Source: a bacterium BMS3Bbin14
GTDB lineage: Bacteria > Desulfobacterota > Desulfobulbia > Desulfobulbales > Desulfobulbaceae
DNA: 64,000 bases
Reading direction: 5' to 3'
Assembly (NCBI GenBank): GCA_002897615.1
Contig: BDTX01000006.1
Coordinates: 124,001-188,000, forward strand
Positions 8,126 to 16,010 of this stretch are shown here, in pieces (within the stretch, counting starts at the first letter, position 1; every line of letters starts with the position of its first letter). A program made the translations under genes and the position numbers. The notes beneath the pieces are model-generated. The model saw nothing but the letters and a program-made list of their open reading frames with translations. It ran no database searches and was not told the origin of the DNA.

Positions 8126-8860
8126 ATGAATAATAAAAAATATGTTCTTATGGTATTTGCAGCCATTGTGTTGTTTGTCTATCCACTGAATGTACATGCA
8201 GAGTCAAAAAAACAGAATGCATGTATAACGTGTCATGAATTTCTTGGTGGTGCCCTTGCCAAGCCTGTTTTAGACTGGAAAGGTTCAATTCATCAAGATA
8301 ATGCAGTTACATGTAATTATTGTCACGGTGGGAATGCCGGCGTCAGCCTCGGGGACCTGAGTCAGTTGTCGCAACAACAATTTGCCGCCAAGCAGGCTCT
8401 TGCAATGTCAAGATCCAGTGGCTTCATCGGCATCCCTACAGGGCAGGCCATGTTCGATACCTGCAGGAAGTGTCACCGCGAATCTGTTGACAGATATGCA
8501 AACAGCATCATGGGTAAGGTATATCTTGACAACAAAGGCGGTCCTTCATGTGCCACCTGTCATAATGCTCATCGTAACGTCATCCCGGCTGTCCCCAAGG
8601 TTTGTGAGAGCTGTCATAAAGACACCTCCGGGTTTGACCGGATCGATCCAATGAATGTTACTGCGGTGACTATTAACACACTTTCCAAGATAAGGATAAA
8701 GATAGCCGAGCAAAAGGCCAGAGGTGATTCGCCGTCGCTGTTGCCTGAATTTCCTGAAGAACTCGGTGCGTTCCAGATCGGATTTGTCGCATTTGGTGCG
8801 GTATTTATTTTATTCATCATTGGTTATATTATTTACATAATACTGGAAAAGAGGAGGTAG
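8126..8860 (+). CDS. Membrane-anchored pentaheme cytochrome c (bc-complex partner), copy 1
   Basis: 244 residues. A signal peptide ends near NVHA (residue 25). Five CxxCH heme sites follow: CITCH (33-37), CNYCH (63-67), CRKCH, CATCH and CESCH. The last 30 residues form a membrane anchor ending EKRR. It is thus a periplasmic electron carrier tethered to the membrane. It is first of a tight cluster with a small membrane protein, Rieske protein, cytochrome b and another pentaheme cytochrome. It probably replaces cytochrome c1 as electron acceptor of the quinol-oxidising complex (inference). It shares the WKGSIHQ segment and spacing of the first two hemes with the last cytochrome of the cluster, so the two are likely paralogues. 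An identical copy lies at 12066. Confidence 0.88.
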   Translation: MNNKKYVLMVFAAIVLFVYPLNVHAESKKQNACITCHEFLGGALAKPVLDWKGSIHQDNAVTCNYCHGGNAGVSLGDLSQLSQQQFAAKQALAMSRSSGFIGIPTGQAMFDTCRKCHRESVDRYANSIMGKVYLDNKGGPSCATCHNAHRNVIPAVPKVCESCHKDTSGFDRIDPMNVTAVTINTLSKIRIKIAEQKARGDSPSLLPEFPEELGAFQIGFVAFGAVFILFIIGYIIYIILEKRR

Positions 8861-8861
8861 T

Positions 8862-9125
8862 ATGGGCTTTGAGGTTATACATGAGGAGAAACCCTCATAT
8901 TCAGGGGGAGCCATGGCCGCAATTGTGCTTCTTTCCATTATACTGCTTGGTATTGGTGTTGTTTTTGCCTATCTCCTGATATCGGGCAAGGGTAATGATT
9001 ACATAATGGGCACCCTGTTATCTCTTGAATTCCTGATTGCCGGTGTCGATGTTGTTCTCTATGCAAGATACTTTATTGGCTTCAGGGAGGTGTCGGAGGA
9101 CCGTGAGGAGGAACTGTTATGGTAG
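8862..9125 (+). CDS. Small two-helix membrane protein of the bc cluster, copy 1
   Basis: 87 residues with two hydrophobic segments (about residues 18-41 and 46-70) and charged ends. I do not recognise a named family. It starts 1 bp after the pentaheme gene, behind GAGGAGG, and its end overlaps the Rieske start by 7 bp (ATGGTAG). This tight coupling suggests a structural or assembly subunit of the Rieske/cytochrome b complex. No heme or metal motifs are visible. Confidence 0.75.
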   Translation: MGFEVIHEEKPSYSGGAMAAIVLLSIILLGIGVVFAYLLISGKGNDYIMGTLLSLEFLIAGVDVVLYARYFIGFREVSEDREEELLW

Positions 9126-9733
9126 ATAAAAACCTCGGGGATAAGGGAGATAAAAGAGGTATAACCCGCAGAAGATTCACTCTTGGTGTAATCATTGCGT
9201 CTATTGTCGGAGCATTCGGTTCTCTCCTGTCGCTCCTTAAAATTTTAGCACCGGCCAAGGAAGGCGGTGGTTATGTATCAACCATTAAACCGGGAGACCA
9301 GCTTATTTATGCACAGGGCGCCAATATGGGGGCGGATATAAAGGTATCAGCTCTAAATGCTGGTGAATCCGTGCTTGTTTATCCGGCAGGAAAAACCTCA
9401 AACCCTGCCAACATCGTCCAGCTGATTAAATTAGATGAAGGGGCATATAAAGCACCTACCGACATTAAACTGACGGATCAGGGCCTTATAGCTTACAGCG
9501 CGATATGTACGCATCTTGGCTGCACTGTTTCCTGGGTGGAAAAGAAGAAATCACCCGACACTTCATACACGGAATGTTTCTGTCATAACAGCATATTCGA
9601 TCCCACCAGAGGTGCCAAGGTTCTCGCTGGCCCGGCACCGATTCCCCTCGCCCAGATAGGTATTAAAGTGAAAGACAATGGGACGCTTGTTTTTACGAGC
9701 GATTTTAAGGGGCCTATCGGGCCCCAGGTATAA
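9119..9733 (+). CDS. Rieske iron-sulfur protein, copy 1
   Basis: 204 residues. The N-terminus has a twin-arginine segment (TRRRF) followed by a single membrane helix (about 21-45), the usual topology for a Rieske subunit exported by Tat. The cluster ligands are C130 and H132 in CTHLGC and C153 and H156 in CFCH. C135 and C155 form the expected disulfide pair. Box II reads CFCHNS instead of the common CPCHGS. It transfers electrons from quinol at the Qo site of cytochrome b to the cytochrome c partner. It overlaps the upstream small gene and precedes cytochrome b by 18 bp. Confidence 0.93.
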   Translation: MVDKNLGDKGDKRGITRRRFTLGVIIASIVGAFGSLLSLLKILAPAKEGGGYVSTIKPGDQLIYAQGANMGADIKVSALNAGESVLVYPAGKTSNPANIVQLIKLDEGAYKAPTDIKLTDQGLIAYSAICTHLGCTVSWVEKKKSPDTSYTECFCHNSIFDPTRGAKVLAGPAPIPLAQIGIKVKDNGTLVFTSDFKGPIGPQV

Positions 9734-9751
9734 GGAGGCGAGGTTAAAAAG

Positions 9752-11017
9752 ATGATCTTTAAATGGTTTGACGAACGGTTGGAACTCAGGAAATTTAAGG
9801 ATAAATTTCTCAGCAAGACCTTTCCTACACATCCTACGTTTTTACTCGGTGAGATAGCGTTATTTTCTTTTATCACCCTTGTTATCACCGGTATCTTCCT
9901 CGGGTTTCTTTACGAGCCTTCAGTTAAAATGGTTTCGCTGTTCGGCGCCATGGTTCCGGCAGCCTATGCAAGTGTGGTAAAGACCGACCTGCTCCCCATG
10001 GGCATGATCATAAGACGCATCCACCACTGGTCGGCAATGATAATGATAGCCTCTATTCTTGTCCATCTGATGAGGGTTTATTTTACGGCATCATACCGGA
10101 AGCCGCGAGAGCTTAACTGGCTTGTCGGACTCGGTCTATGGTGTATCTCTATGGGGGCGGCATTTACCGGTTACCTGTTGCCTTACAGTAAATTCTCGAC
10201 TACGGCTACCTCTATAGCCTATTATATCGCCAAGTCGGTGCCGTGGATCGGAGACTGGATTTCAAGGCTGGTATTTGCCGGCGATTTTCCTTCCGCGGGT
10301 ACCGTCCCCCGCTTCTTCTTCATGCATGTCATGCTGATACCTATGTTACTTGTAGGTCTGATCGGTTTGCACATGTTGATCCTGGTCAAGCAGAAACACA
10401 CGGAACCGAACTCGAATAAGAAGAAAAAAGAGGCCGAGGGCGGCCGGCGGCTTATCGGCATCCCGATCTGGCCCGAGCAAACGATCATCAGTCTGTCATT
10501 CTATTTATTTTTATTGTTTATAATTGTTCTGGTCGCCACATATATTCCCTTGAACCCAATAGAGAATTATGGTCCGCCTTCGCCGGGAACGCCTGTTATG
10601 CGGCCTGACTGGTATTTTCTGGTTGTGTACGGTTTTTTGAAGTTAATCCCAGGTGATCTGTCATTTTCTATTCTGGGAGGCAATATCACCCCGGAGACTA
10701 TTGGTGGTGTACTTTTCCCTGCATTCACGATCCTTGTTTTCGCCTTGATACCGTTTCTCGACAAGGGCAAGGGCAAGGGACTGCAGAATTATACTGAAAA
10801 TCCGCTTCACCGGCCTTTCATGACGTCATTCGGGATCGGCGGCGGTGTTTTTCTCTGCATGCTTGTCGTCGCAGGTTATATGGATGTGCTTCATCTTACC
10901 GCGAGAACAATGTCAATATATATAATCCTTGCAAGTACTGCGGCGTGGAGCATTTCGTACACGCTGTTGCGCCTTTACAATAAGAAGAGAATGGGAGAGG
11001 ACAATGACGAAGCCTAG
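9752..11017 (+). CDS. Cytochrome b of a Rieske/cytochrome b complex, copy 1
   Basis: 421 residues. N-terminal helices carry the bis-histidine ligands for two b hemes: H91 or H92 with H105 in the second helix, and H192 with H207 in the fourth. The Qo-site motif is PDWYF, the form common in b6f-like and many bacterial complexes rather than PEWY. N- and C-terminal domains are in one chain, as in bc1, with a charged linker (NSNKKKKEAEGG) between them. It oxidises quinol and splits electrons between the Rieske protein and the b hemes. It overlaps the next cytochrome gene by 14 bp. Confidence 0.93.
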   Translation: MIFKWFDERLELRKFKDKFLSKTFPTHPTFLLGEIALFSFITLVITGIFLGFLYEPSVKMVSLFGAMVPAAYASVVKTDLLPMGMIIRRIHHWSAMIMIASILVHLMRVYFTASYRKPRELNWLVGLGLWCISMGAAFTGYLLPYSKFSTTATSIAYYIAKSVPWIGDWISRLVFAGDFPSAGTVPRFFFMHVMLIPMLLVGLIGLHMLILVKQKHTEPNSNKKKKEAEGGRRLIGIPIWPEQTIISLSFYLFLLFIIVLVATYIPLNPIENYGPPSPGTPVMRPDWYFLVVYGFLKLIPGDLSFSILGGNITPETIGGVLFPAFTILVFALIPFLDKGKGKGLQNYTENPLHRPFMTSFGIGGGVFLCMLVVAGYMDVLHLTARTMSIYIILASTAAWSISYTLLRLYNKKRMGEDNDEA

Positions 11018-11759
11018 GTATATTGTAAGTTTATTTATCATCTTAAGCAGTATATTTATTTTATCATCATTCTGCTATGCGGATGGGGGGCAAAAGACAG
11101 GGAATACCTGTGTTAACTGCCATTCAAAACTTTCAAACAGCAGTTTTGTCGGGGTGCAGTCACATGCCTGGAAGGGCTCGATACACCAGAAACATGGCAT
11201 AACATGTGATAAATGTCATGGCGGCAACCCTGCTGCTACAGATAAGAAAGAGGCACACATCGGTGTCTTGAGCTCGAGCAACCCACAAAGCAGGGTCTAC
11301 TATAAAAATATTCCGTCAACCTGCGGGAGATGCCATGGCGCCGAGTTTTATAAATTTACCCAGAGCTATCATTTCAAAAAGCTTGAAGCAACCGGCAGGG
11401 GACCGAACTGTGTAACATGTCACGGTTCGATGGTTACATCTGTTTTAAACCCTGACGACATCGCCAAGGTGTGCGCGAGGTGTCACAACAAGAGGATCGG
11501 GGTGTTTCCATACGTACCGCAAAAGGCAAAAGCGGTATTACTTTTACTCAGAGAAAGCAAGGCCCTGATTAACGCGGATAAAAGGCTTTATAATCCGGCA
11601 AAGGGTTCTGCCAATGCTTCGTATCTACAGGGAGCTCAATCATCTTTATACTCTGCTAAACTGGAATGGCACAGATTTGACCTTGACTCTATTGTAAGAC
11701 ACTTGGAGCAGATGGATAATTTTCTAAGAAAGCTGTCCCGGGACATTTCGCATCCATAA
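11004..11759 (+). CDS. Pentaheme cytochrome c, last gene of the bc cluster
   Basis: 251 residues from ATG 11004-11006. I chose this start because MTKPRYIVSLFIILSS opens a good signal peptide (to about residue 26); longer frames lie inside cytochrome b. Five CxxCH sites: CVNCH, CDKCH, CGRCH, CVTCH and CARCH. The remainder is helical and lacks a membrane anchor, so it should be a soluble or peripheral periplasmic protein. It shares WKGSIHQ and the first-two-heme layout with the first gene of the cluster. It is present once only: in the duplicated segment the gene breaks after about six codons. Confidence 0.87.
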   Translation: MTKPRYIVSLFIILSSIFILSSFCYADGGQKTGNTCVNCHSKLSNSSFVGVQSHAWKGSIHQKHGITCDKCHGGNPAATDKKEAHIGVLSSSNPQSRVYYKNIPSTCGRCHGAEFYKFTQSYHFKKLEATGRGPNCVTCHGSMVTSVLNPDDIAKVCARCHNKRIGVFPYVPQKAKAVLLLLRESKALINADKRLYNPAKGSANASYLQGAQSSLYSAKLEWHRFDLDSIVRHLEQMDNFLRKLSRDISHP

Positions 11760-11791
11760 GATCTGGATATCAGCGAAGGGAATGTCTACCA

Positions 11792-11840
11792 CCTGAATCC
11801 GTGAGCGTTCGAGAACGGTGCAAGCCGTCACGGATTCAGG
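11792..11840 (+). mobile_element. MITE family A, copy 4 (49-bp deletion derivative)
   Basis: It consists of the first 30 and last 20 or so bases of family A joined at a shared CA. Both 13-bp termini are intact, and a perfect 5-bp target duplication TACCA (11787-11791, 11841-11845) flanks it. It sits between the cytochrome gene and the start of the second duplicate copy. Confidence 0.85.
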
Positions 11841-12065
11841 TACCAGTTTATGTACGGTGTGGCCGGTCCAAGTAGAAAATAGAGCACGAGACGTTCAATA
11901 TCCTGGGAACCCATAGCGAAAACTTACAATATCAACGGAACCAACCTGTTTTTTAGATAAAGCGCCGGCATTTTAGTCTGTTTGCCGTCCAACGCGCTTT
12001 GTGACAGCATGAAAGACAACTTCCGGGTGATCATTTAGATCCGTTCGGGAATAGCTGAGAGACTT

Positions 12066-12800
12066 ATGAATAATAAAAAATATGTTCTTATGGTATTTGC
12101 AGCCATTGTGTTGTTTGTCTATCCACTGAATGTACATGCAGAGTCAAAAAAACAGAATGCATGTATAACGTGTCATGAATTTCTTGGTGGTGCCCTTGCC
12201 AAGCCTGTTTTAGACTGGAAAGGTTCAATTCATCAAGATAATGCAGTTACATGTAATTATTGTCACGGTGGGAATGCCGGCGTCAGCCTCGGGGACCTGA
12301 GTCAGTTGTCGCAACAACAATTTGCCGCCAAGCAGGCTCTTGCAATGTCAAGATCCAGTGGCTTCATCGGCATCCCTACAGGGCAGGCCATGTTCGATAC
12401 CTGCAGGAAGTGTCACCGCGAATCTGTTGACAGATATGCAAACAGCATCATGGGTAAGGTATATCTTGACAACAAAGGCGGTCCTTCATGTGCCACCTGT
12501 CATAATGCTCATCGTAACGTCATCCCGGCTGTCCCCAAGGTTTGTGAGAGCTGTCATAAAGACACCTCCGGGTTTGACCGGATCGATCCAATGAATGTTA
12601 CTGCGGTGACTATTAACACACTTTCCAAGATAAGGATAAAGATAGCCGAGCAAAAGGCCAGAGGTGATTCGCCGTCGCTGTTGCCTGAATTTCCTGAAGA
12701 ACTCGGTGCGTTCCAGATCGGATTTGTCGCATTTGGTGCGGTATTTATTTTATTCATCATTGGTTATATTATTTACATAATACTGGAAAAGAGGAGGTAG
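12066..12800 (+). CDS. Membrane-anchored pentaheme cytochrome c, copy 2
   Basis: Identical in sequence to the gene at 8126-8860, including its leader: signal peptide, five CxxCH sites and a C-terminal anchor. The upstream 160 bp are also duplicated, so any promoter inside that leader is duplicated with it. Otherwise transcription must come through the cytochrome gene ending at 11759. Confidence 0.87.
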   Translation: MNNKKYVLMVFAAIVLFVYPLNVHAESKKQNACITCHEFLGGALAKPVLDWKGSIHQDNAVTCNYCHGGNAGVSLGDLSQLSQQQFAAKQALAMSRSSGFIGIPTGQAMFDTCRKCHRESVDRYANSIMGKVYLDNKGGPSCATCHNAHRNVIPAVPKVCESCHKDTSGFDRIDPMNVTAVTINTLSKIRIKIAEQKARGDSPSLLPEFPEELGAFQIGFVAFGAVFILFIIGYIIYIILEKRR

Positions 12801-12801
12801 T

Positions 12802-13065
12802 ATGGGCTTTGAGGTTATACATGAGGAGAAACCCTCATATTCAGGGGGAGCCATGGCCGCAATTGTGCTTCTTTCCATTATACTGCTTGGTATTGGTGTT
12901 GTTTTTGCCTATCTCCTGATATCGGGCAAGGGTAATGATTACATAATGGGCACCCTGTTATCTCTTGAATTCCTGATTGCCGGTGTCGATGTTGTTCTCT
13001 ATGCAAGATACTTTATTGGCTTCAGGGAGGTGTCGGAGGACCGTGAGGAGGAACTGTTATGGTAG
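12802..13065 (+). CDS. Small two-helix membrane protein of the bc cluster, copy 2
   Basis: Identical to 8862-9125. It keeps the 7-bp overlap with the following Rieske gene, so the translational coupling is preserved in this copy. Confidence 0.74.
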   Translation: MGFEVIHEEKPSYSGGAMAAIVLLSIILLGIGVVFAYLLISGKGNDYIMGTLLSLEFLIAGVDVVLYARYFIGFREVSEDREEELLW

Positions 13066-13673
13066 ATAAAAACCTCGGGGATAAGGGAGATAAAAGAGGT
13101 ATAACCCGCAGAAGATTCACTCTTGGTGTAATCATTGCGTCTATTGTCGGAGCATTCGGTTCTCTCCTGTCGCTCCTTAAAATTTTAGCACCGGCCAAGG
13201 AAGGCGGTGGTTATGTATCAACCATTAAACCGGGAGACCAGCTTATTTATGCACAGGGCGCCAATATGGGGGCGGATATAAAGGTATCAGCTCTAAATGC
13301 TGGTGAATCCGTGCTTGTTTATCCGGCAGGAAAAACCTCAAACCCTGCCAACATCGTCCAGCTGATTAAATTAGATGAAGGGGCATATAAAGCACCTACC
13401 GACATTAAACTGACGGATCAGGGCCTTATAGCTTACAGCGCGATATGTACGCATCTTGGCTGCACTGTTTCCTGGGTGGAAAAGAAGAAATCACCCGACA
13501 CTTCATACACGGAATGTTTCTGTCATAACAGCATATTCGATCCCACCAGAGGTGCCAAGGTTCTCGCTGGCCCGGCACCGATTCCCCTCGCCCAGATAGG
13601 TATTAAAGTGAAAGACAATGGGACGCTTGTTTTTACGAGCGATTTTAAGGGGCCTATCGGGCCCCAGGTATAA
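13059..13673 (+). CDS. Rieske iron-sulfur protein, copy 2
   Basis: Identical to 9119-9733, with the TRRRF export signal and all [2Fe-2S] ligands (C130, H132, C153, H156) intact, so it should be functional if expressed. Confidence 0.92.
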   Translation: MVDKNLGDKGDKRGITRRRFTLGVIIASIVGAFGSLLSLLKILAPAKEGGGYVSTIKPGDQLIYAQGANMGADIKVSALNAGESVLVYPAGKTSNPANIVQLIKLDEGAYKAPTDIKLTDQGLIAYSAICTHLGCTVSWVEKKKSPDTSYTECFCHNSIFDPTRGAKVLAGPAPIPLAQIGIKVKDNGTLVFTSDFKGPIGPQV

Positions 13674-13691
13674 GGAGGCGAGGTTAAAAAG

Positions 13692-14957
13692 ATGATCTTT
13701 AAATGGTTTGACGAACGGTTGGAACTCAGGAAATTTAAGGATAAATTTCTCAGCAAGACCTTTCCTACACATCCTACGTTTTTACTCGGTGAGATAGCGT
13801 TATTTTCTTTTATCACCCTTGTTATCACCGGTATCTTCCTCGGGTTTCTTTACGAGCCTTCAGTTAAAATGGTTTCGCTGTTCGGCGCCATGGTTCCGGC
13901 AGCCTATGCAAGTGTGGTAAAGACCGACCTGCTCCCCATGGGCATGATCATAAGACGCATCCACCACTGGTCGGCAATGATAATGATAGCCTCTATTCTT
14001 GTCCATCTGATGAGGGTTTATTTTACGGCATCATACCGGAAGCCGCGAGAGCTTAACTGGCTTGTCGGACTCGGTCTATGGTGTATCTCTATGGGGGCGG
14101 CATTTACCGGTTACCTGTTGCCTTACAGTAAATTCTCGACTACGGCTACCTCTATAGCCTATTATATCGCCAAGTCGGTGCCGTGGATCGGAGACTGGAT
14201 TTCAAGGCTGGTATTTGCCGGCGATTTTCCTTCCGCGGGTACCGTCCCCCGCTTCTTCTTCATGCATGTCATGCTGATACCTATGTTACTTGTAGGTCTG
14301 ATCGGTTTGCACATGTTGATCCTGGTCAAGCAGAAACACACGGAACCGAACTCGAATAAGAAGAAAAAAGAGGCCGAGGGCGGCCGGCGGCTTATCGGCA
14401 TCCCGATCTGGCCCGAGCAAACGATCATCAGTCTGTCATTCTATTTATTTTTATTGTTTATAATTGTTCTGGTCGCCACATATATTCCCTTGAACCCAAT
14501 AGAGAATTATGGTCCGCCTTCGCCGGGAACGCCTGTTATGCGGCCTGACTGGTATTTTCTGGTTGTGTACGGTTTTTTGAAGTTAATCCCAGGTGATCTG
14601 TCATTTTCTATTCTGGGAGGCAATATCACCCCGGAGACTATTGGTGGTGTACTTTTCCCTGCATTCACGATCCTTGTTTTCGCCTTGATACCGTTTCTCG
14701 ACAAGGGCAAGGGCAAGGGACTGCAGAATTATACTGAAAATCCGCTTCACCGGCCTTTCATGACGTCATTCGGGATCGGCGGCGGTGTTTTTCTCTGCAT
14801 GCTTGTCGTCGCAGGTTATATGGATGTGCTTCATCTTACCGCGAGAACAATGTCAATATATATAATCCTTGCAAGTACTGCGGCGTGGAGCATTTCGTAC
14901 ACGCTGTTGCGCCTTTACAATAAGAAGAGAATGGGAGAGGACAATGACGAAGCCTAG
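13692..14957 (+). CDS. Cytochrome b, copy 2
   Basis: Identical to 9752-11017 over all 421 codons, so all heme ligands and PDWYF are present. Its stop codon falls 4 bp before the end of the duplicated segment; the coding region is therefore complete, but the following cytochrome gene is cut. Confidence 0.92.
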   Translation: MIFKWFDERLELRKFKDKFLSKTFPTHPTFLLGEIALFSFITLVITGIFLGFLYEPSVKMVSLFGAMVPAAYASVVKTDLLPMGMIIRRIHHWSAMIMIASILVHLMRVYFTASYRKPRELNWLVGLGLWCISMGAAFTGYLLPYSKFSTTATSIAYYIAKSVPWIGDWISRLVFAGDFPSAGTVPRFFFMHVMLIPMLLVGLIGLHMLILVKQKHTEPNSNKKKKEAEGGRRLIGIPIWPEQTIISLSFYLFLLFIIVLVATYIPLNPIENYGPPSPGTPVMRPDWYFLVVYGFLKLIPGDLSFSILGGNITPETIGGVLFPAFTILVFALIPFLDKGKGKGLQNYTENPLHRPFMTSFGIGGGVFLCMLVVAGYMDVLHLTARTMSIYIILASTAAWSISYTLLRLYNKKRMGEDNDEA

Positions 14958-15063
14958 GTATTTCCTGTGTTGGAGCCATCGATTACCTGGTGGCTCTAAC
15001 ATCGACCTAGACGAGTACAATTCATGTGTCCGGTTCCTCCAGAATCAAGGTTCCGCTACGTAG
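14944..15063 (+). pseudogene. Truncated start of the pentaheme cytochrome gene
   Basis: The ATG and the first six codons (MTKPRY) are those of the cytochrome at 11004. The frame then enters unrelated sequence and stops after 39 codons. No heme motif remains. It marks the right junction of the duplication, so the second complex lacks its own terminal cytochrome. Confidence 0.8.
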
Positions 15064-15238
15064 ATCGAATGTACCACCAGAGTTGGTGGAAATGGATAGA
15101 GCGTTGCTTGAGCTGTTGAAACTTCTCCCGAGGCATTGGATTTTTGTCCCCTCGCCTAGGTAGGGCATTTTTTTGCCAAAGTTGTTGCGTCCCTTGGTAA
15201 AATTTACCCCGCTAATGAGTAAATCCTAGAAAATCAAA

Positions 15239-15270
15239 GGTGGCAGGTTCTTTCCTGTCATCTTTTTTTT
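15239..15270 (+). terminator. Intrinsic terminator after the second bc cluster
   Basis: Stem GGTGGCAGG with CCTGTCATC (two G-U pairs), 6-nt loop, followed by eight T residues. Confidence 0.6.
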
Positions 15271-15394
15271 ATTGACGACCAAAGAAAACAAGCCGGACCT
15301 CGTAAGCCGTTTCTGGAGTACTCCTCTGCATCTTTCTTGCTCGTAAATCTTCCCGCATACCGCATGCCGCATCATCGGCGAAACGGACCATCAT
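15269..15394 (-). CDS. Small ORF with strong ribosome site, unknown
   Basis: 41 codons starting MMVRFADDAACGM, preceded by GGGGAGGAGAGCC at normal spacing; that site is the reason for calling it. The product is charged and soluble, with no signal or membrane segment. It resembles nothing I can name and could be the surviving end of a larger gene. It converges on the terminator at 15239. The rest of 14962-15789 shows no other gene. Confidence 0.35.
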   Translation of the reverse strand: MMVRFADDAACGMREDLRARKMQRSTPETAYEVRLVFFGRQ

Positions 15395-15789
15395 AAAGGC
15401 TCTCCTCCCCATCCGGATCGGCCAATTTATTCTGCACTCATACTGTTGGCACCGGTATCATTCTTTTTTTGCAGTACCGAGAATCTTGTGCCGCCAGCTC
15501 ATATATGTTATTCTTTTTAAGAATATTATTGATCTTTGCCAGCTTTTTTCACTTTGGGGTAGACGGTGTTGCTTCGGGAAGCGGGAGTTGCTTTTGTATG
15601 TTGTTCGCATCGGAATCGACTTTTTGTCGACCTTGTTAAGCAAAATCGCCTACCTGCCATTTCTGATAATTATTATTCAGGAGGATAAGTAAGTTATAGC
15701 TCCGGCGTTGCATTGATGATATTTACCTCCTCATAAACAGTCTCAATCGCCGCGCCCTGTTTTTATTGTCGCTATCCTGAGAGCAATTG

Positions 15790-16008
15790 CCTGAATCCGT
15801 GAGCGTTCGAGAATGGTGCAGATGCAAGGCGGCAACGAGGTTGATTATCCTGGTGTGATATCAATGAGTTGCCAACGCAGCAGCTGTGCCGTTATCGAGC
15901 GCCCCGCAGGGCGGCGCGGTGAAGACCGGGAAATGCATTTGTTTGTAAATAATGCAATAAATTCCACGTATTGCCAGGAATATTACCTCAAGCCGTCACG
16001 GATTCAGG
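15790..16008 (+). mobile_element. MITE family A, copy 5 (full length)
   Basis: 219 bp with perfect 13-bp terminal repeats. The flanks (AATTG, ATATG) agree in only three of five positions, so the target duplication has decayed or been lost. It ends 2 bp before the start codon of the sigma-54 regulator, so the AGGA of its terminus serves as the only ribosome-site-like sequence for that gene. Confidence 0.85.
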
Positions 16009-16010
16009 AT

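Larger units (their letters stand above)
7963..11021 (+). repeat. 3.06-kb direct duplication, copy 1
   Basis: The segment from CTGGGAACCCATAGCG to GAAGCCTAGGTAT reappears at 11903-14961 with constant offset 3940 and no difference that I can find. It holds the leader and the genes for pentaheme c, small membrane protein, Rieske and cytochrome b. It breaks off six to seven codons into the next cytochrome gene. Confidence 0.95.
11903..14961 (+). repeat. 3.06-kb direct duplication, copy 2
   Basis: Matches 7963-11021 base for base as far as I can compare. The left junction follows ACGTTCAATATC, and the right junction leaves the repeat after GCCTAGGTAT. The unit between copy starts is 3940 bp. Confidence 0.95.

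Noticed and set aside
10929-11003. Upstream start for the pentaheme cytochrome (MQVLRRGAF...)
   Set aside because: Lies inside cytochrome b and would bury the signal peptide. ATG 11004 gives a proper signal sequence.
15813-16010. Apparent reading frames MVQMQGGND..PSRIQ in family A elements (also at 1822, 38997, 57889 and, inverted, at 3925, 6644, 24157, 33906)
   Set aside because: The frame recurs only because the element recurs. It is broken in other copies, lacks ribosome sites, and changes keep hairpins, not amino acids.
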